A DNA stretch of 5,748 nt, taken from NCBI GenBank assembly GCA_030377945.1, contig JAUCGD010000214.1:1-5748 (forward strand). Reading direction: 5' to 3'. This DNA is from Desulfobacterales bacterium HSG17 (lineage in GTDB: Bacteria > Desulfobacterota > Desulfobacteria > Desulfobacterales > Desulfococcaceae). Shown in pieces: positions 1 through 5,748 of this stretch. Positions within the stretch are counted from its first letter, which is position 1. Each line of letters starts with the position of its first letter. The notes beneath the pieces are model-generated. The model made no database searches. It was not told where the DNA came from and saw nothing but the letters and a program-made list of their open reading frames with translations. A program made the translations under genes and the position numbers.

Positions 1-464
1 ATACGGTTCTGCTGGGCACCATGTCGAAGATATTCCATCTGTTTCATAAAACGATTAGCAAAGAGCATATCGGTAAAATATGGATTCTCAGAATCTTCAA
101 CAAAGAGCCTGGAACAATCATAATTAGTAAAAGCCAGTTTATCAATATGGGTGGAAATTGTATCTTCTGATTTTTTAACATATGTTTTTATCATGTCATG
201 GAAAGTCTGGAAAATATTTCTTAAAACCCTGGATGGCTCAGAAGTTAAAATATTTAAAAATTCTTCAAAGGGTATTGGTTTAAGCCGCTGGGAGTCTATA
301 ATATTTTTATCCAAAATTGCTATTGTTTGGTCTACTGTTTGTTCCATTTTTCGATCAATTATTTGATCTATTGTTTTGCCACTATCTTGATCCGTGATTT
401 GGTCAATTGCCACATCAACAGATTTATTTTCAGAAGATCTCTTTTTTGAAGGTTTTTTTTCCAT
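1..464 (-). CDS. Partial N-terminus of a second PrkA-like AAA+ protein (runs off left edge)
   Basis: The reading frame is open from an ATG at 464-462 to base 1, giving 154 residues, and the 3' part lies outside the window. Residues 1-15 are Lys/Ser-rich. Residues 19-54 hold a 12-residue periodic repeat (IDQI at 20, IDQI at 32, VDQT at 44). From about residue 63 the sequence changes to a folded-looking domain (PIPFEEFL, RVLRNIFQTFHDMIKTYV, then DCSRLFVEDSENPYFTDM and FMKQMEYLRHGAQQNR). I recognise this style as the region before the Walker A of PrkA-like AAA+ proteins, but the P-loop itself would lie beyond the edge, so the family call is inference. It follows spoVR by 6 nt in the same direction. 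The start is not settled: GGGAG at 477-481 is 12 nt from the ATG but 6 nt from an in-frame TTG at 470-468 that directly abuts the spoVR stop. An A8 run occupies codons 2-4. Confidence 0.65.
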   Translation of the reverse strand, partial: MEKKPSKKRSSENKSVDVAIDQITDQDSGKTIDQIIDRKMEQTVDQTIAILDKNIIDSQRLKPIPFEEFLNILTSEPSRVLRNIFQTFHDMIKTYVKKSEDTISTHIDKLAFTNYDCSRLFVEDSENPYFTDMLFANRFMKQMEYLRHGAQQNR

Positions 465-470
465 ATTCAA

Positions 471-2120
471 TCATAACTCCCGTTTATGAAGTTTACGGTT
501 TTCCATCATATAACGCATTCTTTTCCATTTAATTTCTTCAGATTTTTTCTGGGCAGGTTGACTGCCTCCTCCTGCTCTTGGATCCAAAAAACTGGCATAA
601 TTTGCTGTAGTTTTTTTTGGGATTACAGGTTCGCTTGTTTCAAGATGAACAGGCCCACCCCACAGATATTCAATTCCAATCATTGTATTTTCAATATAAT
701 CAATCTTTAAAGGTTTGTTTTCAAATTTATGATTAAGATATAAAACCCCATCTTTGGTTAAAGCTTTATCCACAAATATTTGTGGGGGATCATACAAAGT
801 ATCAATAACCATCTGTTTATAATCTTGAGCTTTTTTGGATTGTATATAATATTTCCATTTCATCGAAGAATTATCAAGATACCTGCCAGTGACAAAAAGC
901 TTGTGTTTTGCAACAAAATCCTGATCAATAAATGTATTTATAAATGTGAAATCATTAAAATTTTCACGGATATCAAGGATAAATTTATCACCTCTGTTTT
1001 TATTATTGTTATATTTTTTTCTTGCAACTTCATCTTTTAAAAATAAAAAATCAAAAGTGTAACGCCCTCTGTCCTCCATCTCTTTAATATGCTCAAACAT
1101 TCTCAAGCCTAAGGCATAAGGATTTAATCCAACTTTTGGCATGGATGTTACACTGGCATTAACTTTGGCAAAATCTGCTTCATGACCATTTATTCTATTA
1201 TCTCTCATGAACAGGTATGCATGCCAATAGCTTGCCCAGCCCTCATTCATTATTTTTGTTCTAATCTGGGGCTGAAAATATAGAGAAGTGTTTCTGACAA
1301 TTTGAATCACTGATTTGATCCACTGATTTTCCTCCTCTTTTAAAAAAGGAGAAAACCTGATTAAATATTGCATAACATCTGACTCAAAATTTGTTTTGCT
1401 GACAAGCTCTTTTTTATAAAGTTCTTCAAATTCAGGATATTTACCTGTCACCTCATCAAAAAACTCTTCACCCTTTTTATTTAATGCATTATATCGTGTG
1501 ATATCTTTAAGATATTCATGCTGGGGTACTTTTTTAATCTTCTGCAAAAATATATCAAAATAAAAATCTGTTTTACTTAATCTGCGTTTACTCTCCTTCA
1601 TGATAATCTGATTTAATTGATTTTGATATCCCACAAGGTTATCAACTGATCGGGCAAACTCAATGGCATAATCAACCCACCTTCCCTTTTCAGATCTAAG
1701 CTGTGCAATAAGGCGTTTATCAGAGAGTGCCTGTCCTGTTAAATCAATATCCCAGGTATTTTTATAAAACAGATTGTTCTGGAAAAAATCAATATGCCCC
1801 AGAACATGATAAAAAATCATTACATTGAGCCAGTCAGGATTATTATCATTATAAAAAGATATGGCAGGTCTTGTATTGATCACAGTTTCATATGGATTGG
1901 AGGGATATGCTTCATACATACCTTTACCTGACAGAACTCTTACATCATGTACCCAATAGTCATAAAGAGTTGGTATCATCACCTTGGGGCTCAATTCAAT
2001 CATATCCCGGTTGGTTACAATATATTCAAGGGTTTCATCATCAAACTTCAATCCATGATCCCGGGCCCGCAGTTTACACTCTTCCATTATGCCTTTGACA
2101 TGTTGACTTACAAGTTCCAT
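471..2120 (-). CDS. spoVR: SpoVR family protein (YcgB-like)
   Basis: A 549-residue protein of the SpoVR/YcgB family, slightly longer than the roughly 470-510 residues usual for it. Family hallmarks are visible: YEAYPSNPYETVINTRPAIS at residues 69-88, the conserved His segment FYHVLGHIDFFQNN at 103-116 (H105, H109), and NEGWASYWH at 292-300 (E293, H300). The His/Glu/His pattern could be a metal site, but that is inference; the family's biochemistry is not established. In Bacillus it affects spore cortex formation, and in enterics YcgB is a stress and stationary-phase protein. There is no signal peptide or membrane segment, so it is probably cytoplasmic. The C-terminal 50 residues form a basic low-complexity tail with a GGGSQPAQKK stretch. 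The ATG is the first possible start because an in-frame TAA lies two codons upstream; a modest GAGGA stands 10 nt before it. It follows the DUF444 gene by 33 nt and ends 6 nt before the next ATG. Confidence 0.95.
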   Translation of the reverse strand: MELVSQHVKGIMEECKLRARDHGLKFDDETLEYIVTNRDMIELSPKVMIPTLYDYWVHDVRVLSGKGMYEAYPSNPYETVINTRPAISFYNDNNPDWLNVMIFYHVLGHIDFFQNNLFYKNTWDIDLTGQALSDKRLIAQLRSEKGRWVDYAIEFARSVDNLVGYQNQLNQIIMKESKRRLSKTDFYFDIFLQKIKKVPQHEYLKDITRYNALNKKGEEFFDEVTGKYPEFEELYKKELVSKTNFESDVMQYLIRFSPFLKEEENQWIKSVIQIVRNTSLYFQPQIRTKIMNEGWASYWHAYLFMRDNRINGHEADFAKVNASVTSMPKVGLNPYALGLRMFEHIKEMEDRGRYTFDFLFLKDEVARKKYNNNKNRGDKFILDIRENFNDFTFINTFIDQDFVAKHKLFVTGRYLDNSSMKWKYYIQSKKAQDYKQMVIDTLYDPPQIFVDKALTKDGVLYLNHKFENKPLKIDYIENTMIGIEYLWGGPVHLETSEPVIPKKTTANYASFLDPRAGGGSQPAQKKSEEIKWKRMRYMMENRKLHKREL

Positions 2121-2130
2121 AATTTGTTAA

Positions 2131-2135
2131 TCCTC
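2131..2135 (-). promoter_or_regulatory. Weak ribosome binding site of spoVR
   Basis: GAGGA lies 10 nt before the spoVR ATG in the 33-nt gap after the DUF444 gene. It is shorter and farther from the start than the strong sites of prkA and the DUF444 gene, which may give lower SpoVR output from a shared transcript. Confidence 0.5.
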
Positions 2136-2153
2136 ATTTGATATAATGGTGGT

Positions 2154-3329
2154 TTATGAAATAAGTCGTTTTATGCCTTGAATAATTCTTGAATCATCTG
2201 CACTCTCATTCATTACATCAAGTTTAATTAAATCACTGTGTTTATGAAGTATATTGGCTGCTTTTAAATACTGTTCAACTTCTGTCTGGTTTGAACCTGC
2301 ATAGGAGTGTTCTACAATAGAGATACCTATTCTTGATACATAGCCCAGCATTCTTTCAATTTCAGCAATGGTGAGTTTTCCATCCTTATCCCAGTCGTCT
2401 CCATCAGTTCCATGGAAAACATAGATATTATAATCCCTTGCAAGGCTCTCTCTCTCAACAATATCATTTACCATTTTAAATGCTGTAAACACATTTGTGC
2501 CACCTGCAACCCTGTAAGAATAATATTTATAAAAATCAGGGACTTCTTTTGCCTCAGTATCATGGAGAATAAATCTTGTCTCAACCTGTTTATCATATTG
2601 ATACAAAAGCCAGGAATAGAGCATAACATGCTGGGAAACAACTGCCTGTGTGACTTTGCCTCCCATTGAACCTGAATAATCTCGTAAAAAGAAAACAAGG
2701 GCCTGGGATTCAAAATCTTTTTCTCTTGATAAAATTCTGTAAATCAGATCCTGGGGAGAAATAATAAATTTGCTGGCATCAATATCATCGACATCGGGAA
2801 TATTTCCAAGTGTAACATTGGTTTCAACTATTTTTTTTAAAGTAGCTTTTTTATCAAGTATCTGACCTGAGCCTCTATTCTTGTCAGTTAGATCATATAC
2901 ATATCTTGCAAGGGTTCTTTTTTTACCCTTATCCTGTAAATTGGGCAGTTGAAAATCCTGGGACAAAACCTTACCGAGTTCATAGGCATTGGATTCAAGT
3001 TCATGTTCTCCACCCTTGCCTTCACCTGGCCCCTCTCCATCACCCTCGCCATCTTCACCTTCTCCTTCTTCAGGACGAACAGGTTGTTCTCCAATAACAT
3101 CGCCTTCTTCGCCTTCACCTGTTCCACCTGTGGATTCACCCTCTCCTGGTTCTTGATCCGTCTGAATTTCATCATGAACAAATTTTTCTTCTACTGTGGT
3201 GGGAACAATGATGATCTTGCCTTTTCCGCCGGAACCAGGTTTTACAATTCTTCCAATACGAATTTTACGTTTAAATCCATCTTCTTCTCTTCTTCTGTCT
3301 CTTTCAAGAAGTTCATCAAGGGTTATCAT
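2154..3329 (-). CDS. yeaH: DUF444/UPF0229 VWA-domain protein (YeaH/YhbH family)
   Basis: A 391-residue protein, close in length to Bacillus YhbH and E. coli YeaH. The basic N-terminus (DRRREEDGFKRK, 11-22) is followed by GRIVKPGSGGKGK, an acidic Gly/Glu linker at about 61-108, and the family segment from YELGKVLSQDFQLPNLQDKG. The VWA domain has its MIDAS in FFLRDYSGSMGGK: D217, S219, S221, then GGTN with T278, and D309 in the HGTDGDDWD strand, so metal binding looks intact. An EF-hand-like loop sits at 312-323. Family members act with the adjacent PrkA/YeaG ATPase; E. coli YeaG and YeaH are linked to survival in nitrogen starvation. It is probably cytoplasmic. The start is fixed by an in-frame TGA two codons upstream and an ideal GGAGGTGA six bases before the ATG. 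It lies 19 nt after prkA. Confidence 0.95.
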   Translation of the reverse strand: MITLDELLERDRRREEDGFKRKIRIGRIVKPGSGGKGKIIIVPTTVEEKFVHDEIQTDQEPGEGESTGGTGEGEEGDVIGEQPVRPEEGEGEDGEGDGEGPGEGKGGEHELESNAYELGKVLSQDFQLPNLQDKGKKRTLARYVYDLTDKNRGSGQILDKKATLKKIVETNVTLGNIPDVDDIDASKFIISPQDLIYRILSREKDFESQALVFFLRDYSGSMGGKVTQAVVSQHVMLYSWLLYQYDKQVETRFILHDTEAKEVPDFYKYYSYRVAGGTNVFTAFKMVNDIVERESLARDYNIYVFHGTDGDDWDKDGKLTIAEIERMLGYVSRIGISIVEHSYAGSNQTEVEQYLKAANILHKHSDLIKLDVMNESADDSRIIQGIKRLIS

Positions 3330-3335
3330 AAAAGC

Positions 3336-3343
3336 TCACCTCC
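3336..3343 (-). promoter_or_regulatory. Strong ribosome binding site of the DUF444 gene
   Basis: GGAGGTGA, fully complementary to the 16S rRNA 3' tail, stands 6 nt before the ATG inside the 19-nt gap after the prkA stop. This implies efficient independent initiation on the shared transcript. Confidence 0.8.
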
Positions 3344-3348
3344 CTTGG

Positions 3349-5412
3349 TTATTTATCATCCTCTTGGGTGCAGAAGTACTCAATGGTCTTCTGAGCGCAA
3401 GTTCTGCAGTAACCAAGCTTTTCATTCATGGTATAAATCATTCTGTCATAAAGTTTTTGATTCTCCTCATTTGTTCTGTTGGCAAGTGCTCCAATTAAAG
3501 AACCTGCACCTGCAATATCTGATTTAAGTCTGACATCTGTAATTGCCTTGACAAGTTCAAGGTTATCCATAAAATCATAATCTGCATCCACAGAGAGCTT
3601 CTGTCCATAAATTTTTCTGATGGTATTTCTAAAAGAGGCTCTCTGCTCTTCAGTTTTTAAGCCAAGTCTCTCTTCAACATTTTTGATATATCTTTCATCA
3701 ATTTTAATGGCTTTAAGCTCACTGCTCTGGGGATCTTTATATTTCCACATCATGTCAGGACCAAGATGTTCTGCATCAACACCAATGATCATATTAACAT
3801 AATTCATCACATCTTTTTTGATTGCAAGAGGTTCATCCATATAAGCATTGAACATTTCAGTCATTATTCTTTCTCGGTACAGCCCTTTTGCAATTTTCAA
3901 ATCTTCCATGAATTTTGCCCGATCAGATGGTTCCTGGACATAATCAAGAACTGTCCTTTCAAGAGCCTTGAAAATATCAAGAGCAAACATGCACTGACCT
4001 TCGTTGGTTTCAGAGCTCTCCAGTAACAGCTGGACAGCTCGCCCGAGATTTCTTTGACCAAGCCCTTTTTGGCCAAATCTTTTGGTGATGTCGGTGTCAT
4101 AGCTTAAATTATCAATAAGCTCGGCAAGGGTTTTAAGGCTTTTTTCTCCTGCAACTTCTCCTGCTGCAAGCTTCATGGTTTCAACAGGAGTTAATTTATC
4201 AGAGCCTGGCAGCCTTGTCAGAACGACACCTACAGAAGCTGCATAATTCAAATTAGGATCCTGGTGCAATATTTTTGAATCAAGAGATCTTTTAGTATCT
4301 GTACCAATGGCATATTCTGTTAAAGTTTTCTGAATTTTATAATCTGTATTATGTGCGACATAACAAATCCGACATCGGTCAATAATAGGAGCTTCTTCCC
4401 GTTCAGAAAGAAAAGTATCAAATTCTGAATTATTGCTTGTCGCTATGATTAATGTATCAATGGGCCATTTAAATCCGTCTAATTCAATCATGCGGTTCTG
4501 GATTACTCCAAGATAAACCTGAACCAGATCTTTTTTATTTTTATAAATTTCATCGCTGAAATGTATACCGCCTCCTGCTACCCTTGCAAGGGCACCCCTT
4601 CTCAAATCAAATCTGTAAGGGTTGTTGGAATCTGAAATATGAAGAAGCCTTTGGATGGACTCTTCTCCCATGAGATCAACAGCAGATGAGGTAATCTTGT
4701 CTTTAGCAGGATATTTACCAGTTATTGTACCAAGACTTTCAATTAATGGTACCGGTGTAACCTCAAAAAATGAGAGCATTTTTGTTATATTATTATCTGT
4801 ATATTCACGGATCTGATTGAGAATATAGGCAGAACAGGCTCCCAGGGGACGATATTGATCATACAGGGCATCTATCTGTTTTGCTGTAAACTTAAACTTT
4901 TTTGCAAAATATTCCTTTGATTTATCCTTTGTTTCGCAAAGACTCATGGCAAGAACCATAGGATCTTCATAGGTTTGTGATTCAATAAAATCAATCTTGC
5001 CATAGCCTCCAAGCTGATCAAGATTAATAAACCTGAATGTATATTTTCGATTTTTTGGCACAGTTAAAAAATCTCTGTATCGAGCACAAAGATAGTCCAC
5101 AAAAAAAGTCTTGCCATTGCCTGGTTCTCCCACAAGTACAAAAGCCATCTCTCTTGAAGAACCACCTTCAGAAGCATCTTTCACAAACGAGACAAAACTG
5201 TTAATCTCATCATACATACCCACCAGGTGTTTTTTACCCTGGCTGAAAATATCAAATTGATATGTTGTTTTACCCTTTACTGTAATTTTTTTAATTCCAG
5301 CATCCAGGATCATTCTGGAAACACCTTGAAAGGCATCTTCAAATATTCGTTTTGATTTTTTAACTTCATCAAGATGGTGTGTTAATGATTTGGGATTAGA
5401 CTTAACGGCCAT
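3349..5412 (-). CDS. prkA: PrkA/YeaG family AAA+ protein (serine protein kinase PrkA)
   Basis: A 687-residue PrkA/YeaG-family protein, somewhat longer than E. coli YeaG (644). The AAA+ core is intact: Walker A GEPGNGKT at 95-102 (K101), Walker B IHFSDE at 283-288 (D287, E288), sensor-1 LIIATSNN at 321-328 (N327), and the arginine segment APIIDRCRI at 341-349 (R346). The C-terminal half is the PrkA-specific region, historically likened to a kinase; Bacillus PrkA was first reported as a serine kinase and later as an ATP-dependent protease, so the activity is unsettled. The C-terminus carries three cysteines (C669, C672, C681) that could bind a metal. It is probably cytoplasmic. It is the first gene of the cluster and its likely partner is the DUF444 protein downstream. 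The ATG is the earliest possible start: an in-frame TAG lies three codons upstream, overlapping a strong AGGAGGG. That Shine-Dalgarno may be masked by leader RNA structure. Confidence 0.96.
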   Translation of the reverse strand: MAVKSNPKSLTHHLDEVKKSKRIFEDAFQGVSRMILDAGIKKITVKGKTTYQFDIFSQGKKHLVGMYDEINSFVSFVKDASEGGSSREMAFVLVGEPGNGKTFFVDYLCARYRDFLTVPKNRKYTFRFINLDQLGGYGKIDFIESQTYEDPMVLAMSLCETKDKSKEYFAKKFKFTAKQIDALYDQYRPLGACSAYILNQIREYTDNNITKMLSFFEVTPVPLIESLGTITGKYPAKDKITSSAVDLMGEESIQRLLHISDSNNPYRFDLRRGALARVAGGGIHFSDEIYKNKKDLVQVYLGVIQNRMIELDGFKWPIDTLIIATSNNSEFDTFLSEREEAPIIDRCRICYVAHNTDYKIQKTLTEYAIGTDTKRSLDSKILHQDPNLNYAASVGVVLTRLPGSDKLTPVETMKLAAGEVAGEKSLKTLAELIDNLSYDTDITKRFGQKGLGQRNLGRAVQLLLESSETNEGQCMFALDIFKALERTVLDYVQEPSDRAKFMEDLKIAKGLYRERIMTEMFNAYMDEPLAIKKDVMNYVNMIIGVDAEHLGPDMMWKYKDPQSSELKAIKIDERYIKNVEERLGLKTEEQRASFRNTIRKIYGQKLSVDADYDFMDNLELVKAITDVRLKSDIAGAGSLIGALANRTNEENQKLYDRMIYTMNEKLGYCRTCAQKTIEYFCTQEDDK

Positions 5413-5416
5413 TTTA

Positions 5417-5423
5417 CCCTCCT
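5417..5423 (-). promoter_or_regulatory. Ribosome binding site of prkA
   Basis: AGGAGGG ends 4 nt before the prkA ATG. Its AGGAGG is exactly complementary to CCTCCT at 5434-5439 just upstream, and its first two bases belong to the TAG stop of a possible leader ORF. Confidence 0.85.
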
Positions 5424-5450
5424 ATGGGCAGCGAGGAGGCTTATGCTGCC
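5418..5450 (-). promoter_or_regulatory. Possible SD-masking pseudoknot or alternative hairpins in the prkA leader
   Basis: Read on the minus strand, GGCAGC (5450-5445) pairs with GCTGCC (5432-5427), and CCTCCT (5439-5434), which lies in the loop of that stem, pairs with the Shine-Dalgarno AGGAGG (5423-5418). Both stems are 6 bp with no mismatch. Their interleaved order is that of an H-type pseudoknot with linkers of 5, 1 and 3 nt. Alternatively the second pairing alone makes a hairpin with a 10-nt loop that hides the ribosome binding site, while the first alone leaves it free. The pairing is seen directly; regulation is inference. The 3-nt linker across a 6-bp stem is tight. Confidence 0.4.
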
Positions 5451-5502
5451 ATTGAAAAATTATATGAAATTTTTTCTTAGCTTCCTGCCAACACAAGAAC
5501 AT
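5422..5502 (-). CDS. Possible 26-residue leader peptide before prkA
   Basis: An ATG at 5502-5500 opens 26 codons ending in TAG at 5424-5422, whose last two bases are the first two of the prkA AGGAGG. The peptide starts MFLCWQEAKKK and ends HKPPRCP before the stop. The CCTCCT that can pair with the prkA Shine-Dalgarno is its Pro-Pro codon pair. It is in the same frame as prkA. Against it: no Shine-Dalgarno precedes the ATG, and an ORF of this size can occur by chance. If the promoter at 5459-5491 were the only one, this ORF would not be on the transcript. Confidence 0.2.
   Translation of the reverse strand: MFLCWQEAKKKFHIIFQWQHKPPRCP
5459..5491 (-). promoter_or_regulatory. Second candidate promoter of the prkA operon (perfect -10)
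   Basis: A perfect TATAAT (5464-5459) lies on the minus strand; the best -35 is TTGGCA (5491-5486) but the 21-nt spacer is too long for a standard sigma70 site. If used, transcription would begin near 5452, giving a leader of about 40 nt that is almost exactly the structured segment. It may equally be a chance match in AT-rich DNA. Confidence 0.25.
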
Positions 5503-5594
5503 GTACGGTCAGAATAGAATCAATATCAGCCCAGCATTAAGACATCAATCAACATGAAAAGAGCACATTTGGATTATGCACATACTTTAATTTA

Positions 5595-5623
5595 TATATA
5601 CCAATCTCGAGATCCAGAGTCAA
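5595..5623 (-). promoter_or_regulatory. Candidate sigma70-like promoter of the prkA operon
   Basis: On the minus strand TTGACT (5623-5618, 5 of 6 to consensus) is followed after exactly 17 nt by TATATA (5600-5595, 4 of 6). The predicted start near 5588 gives a leader of about 175 nt. The spacer contains the perfect palindrome ATCTCGAGAT at 5604-5613, which could be an operator. AT-rich DNA makes chance matches common. Confidence 0.4.
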
Positions 5624-5748
5624 ATGGTTTTATATTTACCTGGATATTTGCCATAAGAAAACATTCAGATATTTGCAGTTATACTTGACATATAAATTCA
5701 AATTGCTTAATGAAAAATTTAAATGGCAGGTATTTATTATCTATTAAC

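Larger units (their letters stand above)
5413..5748. other. Noncoding leader and upstream region of the prkA operon
   Basis: This 336-base AT-rich stretch has no convincing gene on either strand. From prkA outward it holds the ribosome binding site, a set of complementary segments able to form a pseudoknot or hairpin, a possible 26-codon leader ORF, two sigma70-like promoter candidates, a 10-bp palindrome and a 9-bp direct repeat. No terminator is visible. A divergent gene beyond the right edge cannot be excluded. Confidence 0.7.

Noticed and set aside
151..366. 71-codon plus-strand open frame
   Set aside because: It lies antisense to the partial PrkA-like gene, whose translation has coherent family-like segments; the plus-strand product has none.
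430..473. ATGA overlap start at the spoVR stop, with A8 frameshifting into the fourth gene
   Set aside because: That frame hits TGA after 14 codons and would need a +1 shift; -1 slippage on the A8 run gives the wrong frame, while direct TTG or ATG starts are available.
2949..3527. 192-codon plus-strand open frame across the prkA/DUF444 junction
   Set aside because: It is antisense to two clearly recognised genes and its Phe/Ser-rich translation looks like no protein family; it is a shadow of the real genes.
5454..5476. AT-rich inverted repeat (GAAAAATT with AATTTTTTC) as a terminator
   Set aside because: The stem is almost wholly A-T with a bulge and no following T-run beyond the stem itself; too weak to call, and it overlaps the TATAAT candidate.
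5470..5491. Sigma54 -24/-12 promoter at TTGGCAGG on the minus strand
   Set aside because: No GC follows at the required 10-nt distance from the GG, so the -12 element is missing; the ATGGCA sites at 5447-5452 and 5649-5654 also fail.
5685..5713. Plus-strand TTGACA as promoter of a divergent gene
   Set aside because: The -35 is perfect but nothing at 16-18 nt resembles a -10; CTTAAT fits only with a 15-nt spacer, and no gene is visible to the right.
5637..5730. Distant inverted repeat sharing TACCTG and CCAT segments
   Set aside because: The matching blocks are interrupted by 8 extra bases on one side and about 70 bases apart; compatible with chance in AT-rich DNA.

Overview
The window is AT-rich and carries one leftward (minus-strand) gene cluster that fills almost all of it: prkA (AAA+ PrkA/YeaG-family protein), a DUF444/UPF0229 VWA-domain gene (YeaH/YhbH family), spoVR (YcgB family), and the 5' part of a fourth gene that leaves at base 1. 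The gaps between genes are short (19 nt, 33 nt and 6 or 0 nt), all genes face the same way and no terminator is visible, so they are probably co-transcribed. The prkA-yeaH-spoVR trio is a known conserved set in spore-forming Firmicutes and in many proteobacteria, tied to sporulation in Bacillus and to stationary-phase or nitrogen-starvation survival in E. coli. AT-rich composition and what looks like a second PrkA-like gene suggest a deltaproteobacterium (Desulfobacterota), but this is a guess from protein style, not a proven placement.

Layout from right to left, which is the direction of transcription. Bases 5413-5748 are noncoding leader and promoter region: a sigma70-like promoter at about 5595-5623 with a 10-bp palindrome in its spacer, a second candidate at 5459-5491 with a perfect TATAAT, a possible 26-codon leader ORF (5422-5502), and a compact set of complementary segments at 5418-5450 that could form an H-type pseudoknot or alternative hairpin masking the prkA Shine-Dalgarno. 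Bases 3349-5412 are prkA, 2154-3329 the DUF444 gene, 471-2120 spoVR, and 1-464 the start of a further gene. The fourth product's sequence after about residue 60 resembles the N-terminal part of PrkA-like AAA+ proteins, so the operon may hold two PrkA-type ATPases around the VWA and SpoVR proteins.

Working together (inference from family knowledge): PrkA-type AAA+ proteins pair with DUF444 VWA proteins much as MoxR-type ATPases pair with VWA partners, and SpoVR is the constant third member with unknown biochemistry. The most interesting local signals are the possible SD-masking structure combined with a leader ORF before prkA, an EF-hand-like DxDxDG loop inside the VWA domain, the apparent second PrkA-like gene, and the single in-frame TGA that separates it from spoVR.
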